Positions 7,199 to 14,480 of a stretch of 39,558 nt of DNA are shown piece after piece. The notes beneath the pieces were generated by a model that was not told where the DNA came from, did no database searches, and saw only the letters and a program-made list of their open reading frames with translations. How positions within the stretch are numbered: position 1 is the first letter of the stretch; each line of letters opens with the position of its first letter. Position numbers and translations under genes: made by a program. The stretch comes from Chloroflexota bacterium (GTDB taxonomy: Bacteria > Chloroflexota > Limnocylindria > Limnocylindrales > CSP1-4): assembly GCA_021783095.1 (NCBI GenBank), contig JAJXUG010000033.1, forward strand, positions 1 through 39,558, read 5' to 3'.

Positions 7199-9130
7199 AT
7201 GATGCCGCCCAGCAACGACTTCGTCCGGGTGCCGCCCGATCGCCGCGGGCAGACGTTCCGGCGCATGGTGGCCTTCTTCGCGCCCTACCGCGCCCAGGTC
7301 CTCGTCGTCCTCGTCGCGATCATCGCGACCAGCCTGCTCGGGCTGCTCAACCCGTTCCTGCTCAAGCTGCTCACCGACAACGTCATCATCGGCCACCACT
7401 TCGGGCTGCTCAACTTCTACGTCGGGCTGATGATCGTGACGCCCGTGGTGACGGGCCTCATCGGCGTCGGGCAGTCGTACCTCAACAACCTCATCGGCCA
7501 GAGCGTGATGCAGGACCTGCGCAACGCGCTCTACGCCCACCTCCAGCGGATGCCGCTTCGGTTCTTCACCGCGACGCGCACGGGCGAGATCCAGAGCCGT
7601 CTGGCCAACGACGTCGGCGGCATCCAGTCGGTCGTCACCGACACGGCCGCGTCGATCACCTCCAACGTCGCGGTCGCGCTCTCGACGATGGTCGCGATGA
7701 TCCTCATCGACTGGCGCCTCACGCTGCTCTCGCTGGGCATGCTGCCGTTCTTCCTGGTGGTCACCCACCGGATCGGGCGGGTGCGGCGGACGGTGAGCAC
7801 CGAGACGCAGCAGCGCCTGGCCGAGATGACCGCGGTCACCGAGGAGACGCTCTCGGTGTCGGGCATCCTGCTGGGCAAGACGTTCGGCGCGCAGGAGCGC
7901 TCGGTGGCCCGGTTCCGCGGGCTCAACCTCGAGCTCGCGCGGCTCCAGATCCGCCAGGCGATGGTGGGCCGCTGGTTCTTCATGATCATCGGCACGATCT
8001 TCTCGATCACGCCGGCGTTCGTCTACTGGCTGGCCGGCACGCTGGCCGCCAACGGCGACCCCTCCGCGCCGACGGCCGGCGACATCGTGGCGTTCACCAC
8101 GCTCCAGAGCCGACTGTTCTTCCCCATGGGCCAGCTGCTCAACATCCAGGTGGAGATCGCCGGGTCGCTCGCGCTGTTCGACCGGATCTTCGAGTACCTC
8201 GACCTCGACCCCGAGATCACCGACGCGCCCGACGCGGTTGAGCTGGCGCCCGACGCGCTGCGCGGCGCGGTGGCGTTCGAGGACGTGTCGTTCCACTACC
8301 CCGTGGAGGCGGCGGCGCCCAGGCCCGCCGCCACAGCCGAGGCGGGAGCCGAAGCCGAAGCCGAAGCCGAAGCCGCGGACAGCCTGGCCACGGCGGTCCC
8401 CGAGCCGCCGCCCGCGCCGTTCGGGCTCGACGACGTCAGCTTCGAGGCCAACCCGGGCGAGCTCGTCGCGCTCGTCGGGCCCTCGGGTGCAGGGAAGACC
8501 ACCACGACGTACCTGATCCCGCGACTCTACGACGTCGAGTCCGGACGGGTGACGATCGACGGGCTCGACGTCAGGAGCGTCACGCTGGCCTCGCTGGGGC
8601 GCGCGATCGGCTTCGTGACCCAGGAGACGTACCTGTTCCACGCGTCCATCCGCGACAACCTGCTGTTCGCCAAGCCGGACGCGACCGACTCGGAGCTCGA
8701 GGCGGCGGCGCGCGCGGCGGCCATCAGCGAGCGGATCCGCGAGCTGCCCGATGGGTTCGACACCATCGTCGGCGAGCGGGGCTACAAGCTCTCGGGCGGC
8801 GAGAAGCAGCGCGTCGCCATCGCCCGGGTCCTGCTCAAGAACCCGAAGATCCTCATCCTCGACGAGGCCACCTCGTCACTCGACACCGTTTCGGAGCGGC
8901 TCATCCAAGCGGCGCTGGCCCGGCTGACCGAGGGGCGGACCACGATCGCGATCGCCCACCGCCTGTCCACGATCCTGCGTGCCGACCGGATCCTGGTGTT
9001 CGAGCGGGGGCGCATCGTGGAGCGCGGCACGCACCGCGAGCTGCTGAACCGGGACGGCCTCTATGCACGGCTCTACCACGAGCAGTTCGAGGCCGAGGCC
9101 GCGGCGCTCGCGGAGCTGGGCACGGCGTAG
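7199..9130 (+). CDS. ABC exporter, fused membrane and ATPase domains
   Basis: A type IV (MsbA/LmrA-like) half-transporter of 643 residues. Residues about 20-320 form the six-helix transmembrane domain, starting at 'FRRMVAFFAPYRAQVLVVLVAI', with the typical RFFTATRTGEIQSRLANDV coupling region. The nucleotide-binding domain has GPSGAGKTT (Walker A), LSGGEKQR (signature), ILILDEATSSLD (Walker B) and IAIAHRLSTI (His switch). Between the A-loop FHYP (365-368) and FGLDDVSF (408) sits a low-complexity insertion of about 39 residues, Ala/Glu/Pro-rich. The ATG at 7199 was chosen; an upstream in-frame GTG at 7136 would add 21 Gly/Arg-rich residues. A homodimer or partner half-transporter is expected. 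Substrate unknown. Confidence 0.88.
   Translation: MMPPSNDFVRVPPDRRGQTFRRMVAFFAPYRAQVLVVLVAIIATSLLGLLNPFLLKLLTDNVIIGHHFGLLNFYVGLMIVTPVVTGLIGVGQSYLNNLIGQSVMQDLRNALYAHLQRMPLRFFTATRTGEIQSRLANDVGGIQSVVTDTAASITSNVAVALSTMVAMILIDWRLTLLSLGMLPFFLVVTHRIGRVRRTVSTETQQRLAEMTAVTEETLSVSGILLGKTFGAQERSVARFRGLNLELARLQIRQAMVGRWFFMIIGTIFSITPAFVYWLAGTLAANGDPSAPTAGDIVAFTTLQSRLFFPMGQLLNIQVEIAGSLALFDRIFEYLDLDPEITDAPDAVELAPDALRGAVAFEDVSFHYPVEAAAPRPAATAEAGAEAEAEAEAADSLATAVPEPPPAPFGLDDVSFEANPGELVALVGPSGAGKTTTTYLIPRLYDVESGRVTIDGLDVRSVTLASLGRAIGFVTQETYLFHASIRDNLLFAKPDATDSELEAAARAAAISERIRELPDGFDTIVGERGYKLSGGEKQRVAIARVLLKNPKILILDEATSSLDTVSERLIQAALARLTEGRTTIAIAHRLSTILRADRILVFERGRIVERGTHRELLNRDGLYARLYHEQFEAEAAALAELGTA
8348..8371 (+). 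repeat. Hexanucleotide repeat (GCCGAA)4 inside the ABC exporter gene
   Basis: Four tandem GCCGAA units encode alternating Ala-Glu within the insertion of the ATPase domain. Being in multiples of 3, slippage would alter insertion length without breaking the frame. Confidence 0.8.
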
Positions 9131-9165
9131 ACGCGGGCTCGGGCGGGCGGCCGCGACGCTGCTTC

Positions 9166-9182
9166 CGCTCGCCCGGCGAGCG
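9166..9182 (+). terminator. Palindrome downstream of the ABC exporter
   Basis: CGCTCGCC-C-GGCGAGCG is a perfect 8+1+8 palindrome 36 nt after the exporter stop codon. It can fold as a short hairpin with no T-run. Its place between the exporter and the arginine promoter fits a terminator. Confidence 0.4.
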
Positions 9183-9215
9183 AGGGATCGCCTCGCGCGA
9201 ACGCCCACCGCAGCT

Positions 9216-9246
9216 TGCATGAGTATGCAGAGTCATGTATAGTCAT
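9216..9246 (+). promoter_or_regulatory. ARG-box-like operator and promoter of the arginine operon
   Basis: TGCATGAGTATGCA (9216-9229) is an imperfect palindrome with TGCAT/ATGCA arms, similar to half-sites bound by ArgR. A second AT-rich segment, GTCATGTATAGTCAT (9232-9246), follows at once and contains the -10 hexamer TATAGT (9238-9243). Two adjacent boxes are what a hexameric ArgR needs. Because argR is the fifth reading frame downstream, arginine-dependent autorepression is likely. This is one of the few AT-rich patches in the window. Confidence 0.6.
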
Positions 9247-9249
9247 TCC

Positions 9250-9318
9250 ATGACCTCGCTCCGACCGATCTCCGACCCCTCGAGCCTGCCGCCGGCGAGC
9301 GGCCTCGCGCGCCCGTGA
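9250..9318 (+). CDS. Possible 22-residue leader ORF before argC
   Basis: ATG at 9250 sits 6 nt after the -10 TATAGT, so it would be the first codon of a leaderless transcript. The frame runs 22 codons, MTSLRPISDPSSLPPASGLARP, and its TGA (9316-9318) overlaps the argC GTG (9315) as GTGA. That is the same overlap geometry used by the later arg genes. It contains two Arg and five Pro codons, without an Arg run as in classical attenuators. It may couple initiation at argC to leader translation. Alternatively it is meaningless, or argC starts further downstream. Confidence 0.4.
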   Translation: MTSLRPISDPSSLPPASGLARP

Positions 9319-10469
9319 GCGCGGACATCACGGGTTCGGCGATCGCGGCGGAGCGAGCGTCGTCTCCCACCTCGAGCCCGACGCCCGCCCTGCGCGGCGC
9401 ACGGGCGCTCAGCGGCGGCGGGCCGATCCGCGTGGCGATCGTGGGGGCCACGGGATACGTCGGCGCCGAGCTGATCCGGCTCTTGGCGCTCCACCCGAAC
9501 GTCAACATCGCCGGCCTCGTCGGGCGGGAGCGCAAGGGCGACCCGATCGCCCACATCCACCCGCACCTGGCGAGGAGCGGCCTGCGGGTCTTCGACCACG
9601 TGCCCGACGACGCGGAGGCCGTGTTCCTCGCGCTTCCGCACGGCACCGTGGCGAACCGCATCGATGAGTTCCTCGACCGGGGACAGGCCGTCATCGACCT
9701 GGGGCCCGACTTCCGTCTCCACGACCCCGCCGACTATCCCGTCTGGTATCACTTCGACCATCCCCGGCCCGAGCTGCTCGCCACCGCGGTCTACGGCCTG
9801 CCGGAGCTGCACCGCGCAGCACTCTCCGAAGCCGGGACGAAGCCGGGCGCGATCATCGGGTCGCCGGGCTGCTACGCCACCACCACGATCCTCGCCCTCG
9901 CCCCGCTCGCCCGCGCGGGGCTCATCGCGGACCTCGTGGTGGACGCGAAGAGCGGCGTCTCGGGCGCCGGACGCGACCCCAAGGCGGACCTCCACTTCGG
10001 CGAGGTCAACGAGAGCGTGAAGGCGTACGGCATCTTCAACCACCGCCACATCGGCGAGATCGAGCAGGAGCTGCGCGAGCAGTCCCCGGCGCCCGGGGCG
10101 AACCCCGGCGTCTCGGCCATCGACTTCCTGCCCCACCTCATCCCGATGACGCGCGGCATCCTGTCGGCCTGCCACGTGCGCCCCACCCGCCCGGTCAGCC
10201 AGGCCGAGCTCGACCAGCTCTACGCCGGGGCCTATGGCGATGAGGCGTTCATCACGGTGGTGCCGAGCGCCCCCGCGACGAAGCACGTCCTGGGCTCCAA
10301 CGAGTTCCGCGTCTGGGCCAGGGTCGACGAGCGCAACGGCCGCGTGCTCGCGATCGGCGTGCTCGACAACCTGGTCAAGGGCGCCGCAGGCCAGGCCATC
10401 CAGGCGTTCAACGTGCTGCACGGCCTGCCCGAGCCCACCGGACTGCTCCAGCTCCCGCTGGCGCCCTAG
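9315..10469 (+). CDS. argC: N-acetyl-gamma-glutamyl-phosphate reductase (ArgC)
   Basis: A 384-residue enzyme of arginine synthesis that reduces N-acetylglutamyl-phosphate with NADPH to the semialdehyde. The dinucleotide-binding start is VAIVGATGYVGAELIRLL near residue 40, and the catalytic Cys186 is in GSPGCYATTTILAL. The C-terminal half includes 'SVSGAGRDPK'-type text and HRHIGEIEQEL. The first 37 residues are Ser/Ala/Pro-rich and outside the known domain (typical length about 345), so the true start could be later. The GTG at 9315 overlaps the stop of a 22-codon upstream frame. argJ follows after 52 nt. Confidence 0.92.
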   Translation: MSADITGSAIAAERASSPTSSPTPALRGARALSGGGPIRVAIVGATGYVGAELIRLLALHPNVNIAGLVGRERKGDPIAHIHPHLARSGLRVFDHVPDDAEAVFLALPHGTVANRIDEFLDRGQAVIDLGPDFRLHDPADYPVWYHFDHPRPELLATAVYGLPELHRAALSEAGTKPGAIIGSPGCYATTTILALAPLARAGLIADLVVDAKSGVSGAGRDPKADLHFGEVNESVKAYGIFNHRHIGEIEQELREQSPAPGANPGVSAIDFLPHLIPMTRGILSACHVRPTRPVSQAELDQLYAGAYGDEAFITVVPSAPATKHVLGSNEFRVWARVDERNGRVLAIGVLDNLVKGAAGQAIQAFNVLHGLPEPTGLLQLPLAP

Positions 10470-10521
10470 CCGCGCCCAGCCGACCGACCCGCCGCCCACC
10501 CCGCTTACCGAGGGCCCGCTG

Positions 10522-11898
10522 ATGCCAACCGCCGACAACCCGCTGCTCGCACCGATCGCCGACGCACTGCCGCCCGTCGAGCGCGCGTCGCGGATGCCCG
10601 CCGGGTTCGCCGCCGTCGGCACCACGGCCGGCATCAAGGTGTCGGGCCGACCCGACTTCGCGCTCATCGTGGCCACGGGCGGTCCCGTCCCGGCGGCCGC
10701 GGTGTTCACCGCCAACCGGTTCGCGGCCGCCCCCGTGCGGCTGTCGCGGGCGAACCTCCGGGCCACCGGCGGCACCCCGGCGACGTGCGGCTACGCGAGC
10801 GCGGTCATCGCGACGTCGGGCTCGGCCAACGCGGCCACGGGCGATGCGGGCGATGCCGACCAGGCCGCGATCGGCGTGGCCGTCGCCGCGGCGATGGGCG
10901 GCGAACCCATCCACGTGCTCCACCTCTCGACCGGGGTGATCGGCACGCGGCTGCCGGTGAACAAGGTGGCCGCGGCCGTCAGGCGCGTCGTCGACGAGGG
11001 GCTCGAGTACACCGACCTTGCGCTCGGCCATGCCGCGGTGGCGCTCCGGACCACCGACTCCACGACCAAGATGGCCAGCGTCAAGGCCGAGGTGCCCGGC
11101 GCAGACGGCGGCACCGTGGCCATCACGGTCACCGGCATCGCGAAGGGGGTGGGCATGATCCACCCGCGCATGGCGACCATGCTCTCGGTCGTGCTCACCG
11201 ACGCCACCGCCTCCCCCGCGACGCTCCGCGAGCTGCTCCGGAGCGCGGCCGCGGTCACCTGGGACCAGCTGTCGGTCGACGGCGACACGAGCACCAACGA
11301 CACCGTGTTCGCGCTCGCGTCCGGGGCGTCCGGGGCGGCCTCGGCCGACCACGACACGGCCGCGCGCAGCGCGCTCGGCTCGGCGCTCGAGGCCGTCGCG
11401 CGCGACCTCGCCCGCCAGCAGGCACGCGACGGCGAGGGAGCCACCGCGCTCATCACCTGCCAGGTCACCGGCGCCGCCGACGACGCCGACGCGCGGGCCG
11501 TGGCCCGGGCGGTCATCAGCTCGTCGCTCGTCAAGGCGGCGGTCCACGGCAAGGACGCGAACTGGGGCCGGATCGCGGGCGCCGCGGGGAACGCGCTGGT
11601 CGCCGAGGCCGCGGTCCTCGAGGCGGCCGGGCTGAGCCCCGCCGACGCCGCCGCGCGTGCCTGCCAGCCAGCCGCGGTCGACCCCGCCCGGATGCGGATC
11701 GCGATCGCCGGTCACCTCGCCTACGACGGCCCGGCCGGCGGCCCGGCCGGCATCGACAAGGGCGCCGCCCGCGAGGCGATGAACGCCGAGGAGGTGCTCA
11801 TCCGCATCGACCTCGGGCTGGGCCACGGGACCGGCGAGGCGTTCGGCTGCCCGCTCACCGAGGCGTACGTGAAGGAGAACTCGGAGTACACGACGTGA
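10522..11898 (+). CDS. argJ: Glutamate N-acetyltransferase / amino-acid acetyltransferase (ArgJ)
   Basis: A 458-residue self-cleaving enzyme that moves acetyl from N-acetylornithine to glutamate, the cyclic route of arginine synthesis. The cleavage site and nucleophile is Thr219 in GVGMIHPRMATML; the alpha chain ends before it and the beta chain begins with it. Other marks are 'PAGFAAVGTTAGIK' near the start, TSGSANAATG, 'LSVDGDTSTNDTV' and the terminal acidic 'EAYVKENSEYTT'. The chain is slightly longer than the usual 390-410 residues because of Ala-rich insertions. The ATG at 10522 was chosen by homology. The stop overlaps the argB GTG by 4 nt. Whether it also uses acetyl-CoA cannot be read from sequence. 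Confidence 0.92.
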   Translation: MPTADNPLLAPIADALPPVERASRMPAGFAAVGTTAGIKVSGRPDFALIVATGGPVPAAAVFTANRFAAAPVRLSRANLRATGGTPATCGYASAVIATSGSANAATGDAGDADQAAIGVAVAAAMGGEPIHVLHLSTGVIGTRLPVNKVAAAVRRVVDEGLEYTDLALGHAAVALRTTDSTTKMASVKAEVPGADGGTVAITVTGIAKGVGMIHPRMATMLSVVLTDATASPATLRELLRSAAAVTWDQLSVDGDTSTNDTVFALASGASGAASADHDTAARSALGSALEAVARDLARQQARDGEGATALITCQVTGAADDADARAVARAVISSSLVKAAVHGKDANWGRIAGAAGNALVAEAAVLEAAGLSPADAAARACQPAAVDPARMRIAIAGHLAYDGPAGGPAGIDKGAAREAMNAEEVLIRIDLGLGHGTGEAFGCPLTEAYVKENSEYTT

Positions 11899-12677
11899 GC
11901 GAGGTCGTCGTGGTCAAGCTGGGCGGGACGACGCTCGCCGAGCAGCGCCAGGTCCTCGAGGAGGTGGCGCAGGTCGCCCGTCGCCGGCCCGTCGTGCTGG
12001 TGCACGGCGGGGGCAAGCGGATGACCGAGTGGCTCGAGCGCCTGGGCGTCCAGACGCGCTTCGAGAACGGGCTGCGCGTGACGGACCCCGCCGCGCTCGA
12101 GGTGGCGGCCGCGGTCCTCCGGGGCGTCGTCAACAGCGAGCTCGTCGCGGCGCTCCGAGACGCCGGGTGCGACGCGGTGGGCCTCTCGGGCGTGGACGGC
12201 GGGCTGCTGATCGGCGAGCGGCTCCCCAACGTGGGGCTCGTCGCCACCGTCACCGGGGTGCGCCGCGACCTGATCGATTCGCTGCTCGTCGCCGGCCAGG
12301 TGCCCGTGGTGGCGCCGCTGGCCCGCGATGCCGAGGGCACCGTGTGCAACGTCAACGCCGACGACGCGGCGGCCGGGCTCGCAGCCGGCCTCGGCGCGCG
12401 GCAGCTGGTGCTCATGACCGATGTCGACGGCGTCCACGACGGCTCGGGCCGCAAGCTCGACTCGATCACGGCCGACGAGGCCGAGGCGCTGATCGCCGAC
12501 GGCACGATCGGCGGCGGCATGGTGCCCAAGGTCAAGGCGGCGCTGTCCGCCCTGGCCTGGGACGGCGCGGAGGCGATCATCGCCGACGGCTCGGCGGCGG
12601 GGGCCCTCGCCCGGGCGCTCGACGACCGCACCTTCGGGACGCGCGTCTCGAGCCGCGCGCACGCGGGCACCGCATGA
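11895..12677 (+). CDS. argB: Acetylglutamate kinase (ArgB)
   Basis: A 260-residue amino-acid kinase that phosphorylates N-acetylglutamate with ATP. Visible are the phosphate-binding VVVKLGGTTLAE, the substrate-binding VLVHGGGKRMTEWLERLG, FENGLRVTD, 'NVNADDAAAGLAAGLGA' and LMTDVDGV near the nucleotide site, and GGGMVPKVKAAL. It lacks the N-terminal helix of arginine-inhibited hexameric enzymes, so feedback inhibition is uncertain. LysZ-type kinases look similar, but the neighbours argC and argJ and the absence of a LysW gene point to arginine synthesis. GTG start in a GTGA overlap with argJ; stop in an ATGA overlap with argR. Confidence 0.9.
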   Translation: MSEVVVVKLGGTTLAEQRQVLEEVAQVARRRPVVLVHGGGKRMTEWLERLGVQTRFENGLRVTDPAALEVAAAVLRGVVNSELVAALRDAGCDAVGLSGVDGGLLIGERLPNVGLVATVTGVRRDLIDSLLVAGQVPVVAPLARDAEGTVCNVNADDAAAGLAAGLGARQLVLMTDVDGVHDGSGRKLDSITADEAEALIADGTIGGGMVPKVKAALSALAWDGAEAIIADGSAAGALARALDDRTFGTRVSSRAHAGTA

Positions 12678-13183
12678 CAGCCGTGCTCGCGAAGCGCGAT
12701 CGCCACGCCGCCATCCGCCGCCTGGTCTCCGACCGGCCGATCGCGAGCCAGGGGGACCTCGTGGGCGAGCTGTCCGCGCTCGGGTTCGAGGTCACCCAGG
12801 CCACCGTCTCGCGCGACATCGCGGAGCTCGGGCTCGCCAAGGTGATGCGCGGCGAGCACTCGGTCTACGTCCTGCCCGAGGCCCTCGGCGGCCGCCGCCC
12901 GCCCAGCGACGAGCGGCTCCGCCGGATCCTCGCCGACATCCCCGTCACCGTCGGGCGCAGCGGGCTCATCGTCGTGCTCACGGGCCAGCCCGGCACGGCG
13001 AACGTCATCGCCCAGGCCATCGAGGAGTCCACGCTGGAGGGCTTCGTGGGCACGGTGGCTGGCGACAACACGCTCATCGTCCTGTTCCCCGACGAGCCGG
13101 CCCTGCTCCGGTGGCTCGACCGGTTCCATGCGATCCAGGCCCCGGCCGAGGGGATCGCCGTCACGGAGGCCCTTTCCCGATGA
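12674..13183 (+). CDS. argR: Arginine repressor (ArgR)
   Basis: A 169-residue transcription factor. Residues about 8-75 form the winged helix (RHAAIRRLVSDRPIASQ, then EVTQATVSRDIAELGL as recognition region). Residues about 95-165 are the oligomerisation and arginine-binding domain, with NVIAQAIEES and GTVAGDNTLIVLF; the GDNT is the ligand-binding turn. It should act as an arginine-bound hexamer on paired ARG boxes such as the one at 9216-9246, repressing its own operon. The gene is embedded between argB and argG by ATGA overlaps on both sides. In other genomes argD and argF often lie here; both are absent. Confidence 0.93.
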   Translation: MTAVLAKRDRHAAIRRLVSDRPIASQGDLVGELSALGFEVTQATVSRDIAELGLAKVMRGEHSVYVLPEALGGRRPPSDERLRRILADIPVTVGRSGLIVVLTGQPGTANVIAQAIEESTLEGFVGTVAGDNTLIVLFPDEPALLRWLDRFHAIQAPAEGIAVTEALSR

Positions 13184-14460
13184 ACAAGGTGGTGCTCGCC
13201 TACTCCGGCGGCCTGGACACGTCCGTCGCCGTCGCGTGGCTCAAGGAGCAGTACGGAGCCGAGGTGGTCACGCTGACCGTGGACCTCGGCGGCGGATCGC
13301 TGCGAGAAGGCATCGAGCGACGCGCGATGAGCGCCGGCGCCTCCCGGGCGTATGTCGTGGGCGCCCGCGAGACGTTCGTGTCGCAGTACGTCTGGCGCGC
13401 GCTCCAGGCGGGCGCCCTCTACGAGGGCGCCTACCCGCTCGCCACCGCGCTCGCCCGGCCGCTGCTCGCCCAGCTGCTGGTCGAGCTCGCCCAGAAGGAG
13501 GGCGCCGACGCGGTCGCGCACGGCTGCACCGGCAAGGGCAACGACCAGGTCCGCTTCGACGTCGCCGTCCACGCGCTCGACCCGGGGCTCCAGGTGATCG
13601 CCCCGATGCGCGTCGGCATGGGACTCACCCGCGAGCAGACGGTCGACTTCGCGAATGCGCGGGGCATCGAGATCCCGGTGACCCGCGAGGCGCCGTGGTC
13701 GATCGACGTCAACCTGTGGGGCCGCTCGTGCGAGACGGGGCCGCTCGAGGACCCGTGGGCGACGCCGCCCGAGGGCGCCTTCGCCTGGACCGTGCAGGCG
13801 GCTGACGCGCCCGACCCGGTCGAGGTCGTGATCGGCTTCGAGGGCGGCATCCCGGTCTCGGTGGACGGCGAGGACCTCTCGGGCGTCGCGCTCGTCGCGC
13901 GGCTGCACGCGCTCGGCGCCGCGCACGGGGTGGGCCGGATCGACCACGTCGAGGACCGGCTGGTGGGCATCAAGAGCCGCGAGATCTACGAGGCGCCGGC
14001 GGCGGTGATCCTGCACGCCGCGCACCACGCGCTCGAGGGGCTCGTGCTGTCGCGCGAGCAGCTGCGCTTCAACCGCTTGGTGGCCGACGAGATCGCGCGC
14101 CTGATCTACGACGGCCTCTGGTTCAGCGCCCTGTCCCGCGATCTGCGCACGTACACCATGAGCTCGCAGCGCGTGGTGTCGGGCGAGGTGCGGATGCGGC
14201 TTGACCACGGCCGGGCGTACGTCGTCGGGCGCCGGTCCCCGCTCTCCCTGTACGACAAGGACCTCGCGACGTACGAGGAGGGCGACGCGTTCGACCACGC
14301 GGCCGCGGTGGGCTTCATCGAGATCTTCGGCCTGCCGCTCCGCGTCGAGGCGGCCCGGCACGGGGCGGTGGGCAAGCACCACGGCGCGGCCTGGACCTGG
14401 ACGAACCCGCTGCTCGAGACCCTGCCCGTGACGGTCGCGGAGGCCGCCGCCGCAGGCTGA
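13180..14460 (+). CDS. argG: Argininosuccinate synthase (ArgG)
   Basis: A 426-residue ATP-dependent ligase joining citrulline and aspartate. The ATP pyrophosphatase loop KVVLAYSGGLDTSVAV is at residues 3-18. AHGCTGKGNDQVRFDVA and 'APWSIDVNLWGRSCETGPLEDPW' carry the substrate sites, and 'GVGRIDHVEDRLVGIKSREIYE' the C-terminal domain. It is a little longer than the usual ~400 because of the C-terminal tail. The start overlaps the argR stop (ATGA). It ends 20 nt before the kinase gene. Its product is used by ArgH, encoded on the other strand at 17560-18981. Confidence 0.94.
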   Translation: MNKVVLAYSGGLDTSVAVAWLKEQYGAEVVTLTVDLGGGSLREGIERRAMSAGASRAYVVGARETFVSQYVWRALQAGALYEGAYPLATALARPLLAQLLVELAQKEGADAVAHGCTGKGNDQVRFDVAVHALDPGLQVIAPMRVGMGLTREQTVDFANARGIEIPVTREAPWSIDVNLWGRSCETGPLEDPWATPPEGAFAWTVQAADAPDPVEVVIGFEGGIPVSVDGEDLSGVALVARLHALGAAHGVGRIDHVEDRLVGIKSREIYEAPAAVILHAAHHALEGLVLSREQLRFNRLVADEIARLIYDGLWFSALSRDLRTYTMSSQRVVSGEVRMRLDHGRAYVVGRRSPLSLYDKDLATYEEGDAFDHAAAVGFIEIFGLPLRVEAARHGAVGKHHGAAWTWTNPLLETLPVTVAEAAAAG

Positions 14461-14468
14461 CGATGCCG

Positions 14469-14474
14469 TAGGCT
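14469..14474 (+). promoter_or_regulatory. Leaderless -10 element TAGGCT
   Basis: TAGGCT, 6 nt, then the GTG start of the kinase gene at 14481. It lies within the 20-nt gap after argG, so the kinase can be expressed apart from the arginine operon. Confidence 0.5.
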
Positions 14475-14480
14475 GAAAGG

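Noticed and set aside
5777..8641. Long minus-strand open frame of over 900 codons antisense to trxB and the ABC exporter
   Set aside because: It is rich in Arg, Gly, Asp, Glu and His repeats without any domain, and mirrors codon bias of the real genes on the other strand.
11895..12677. Reading argB as a LysW-dependent aminoadipate kinase (LysZ)
   Set aside because: No LysW gene is nearby and argC, argJ, argR and argG surround it, so the arginine role is simpler.
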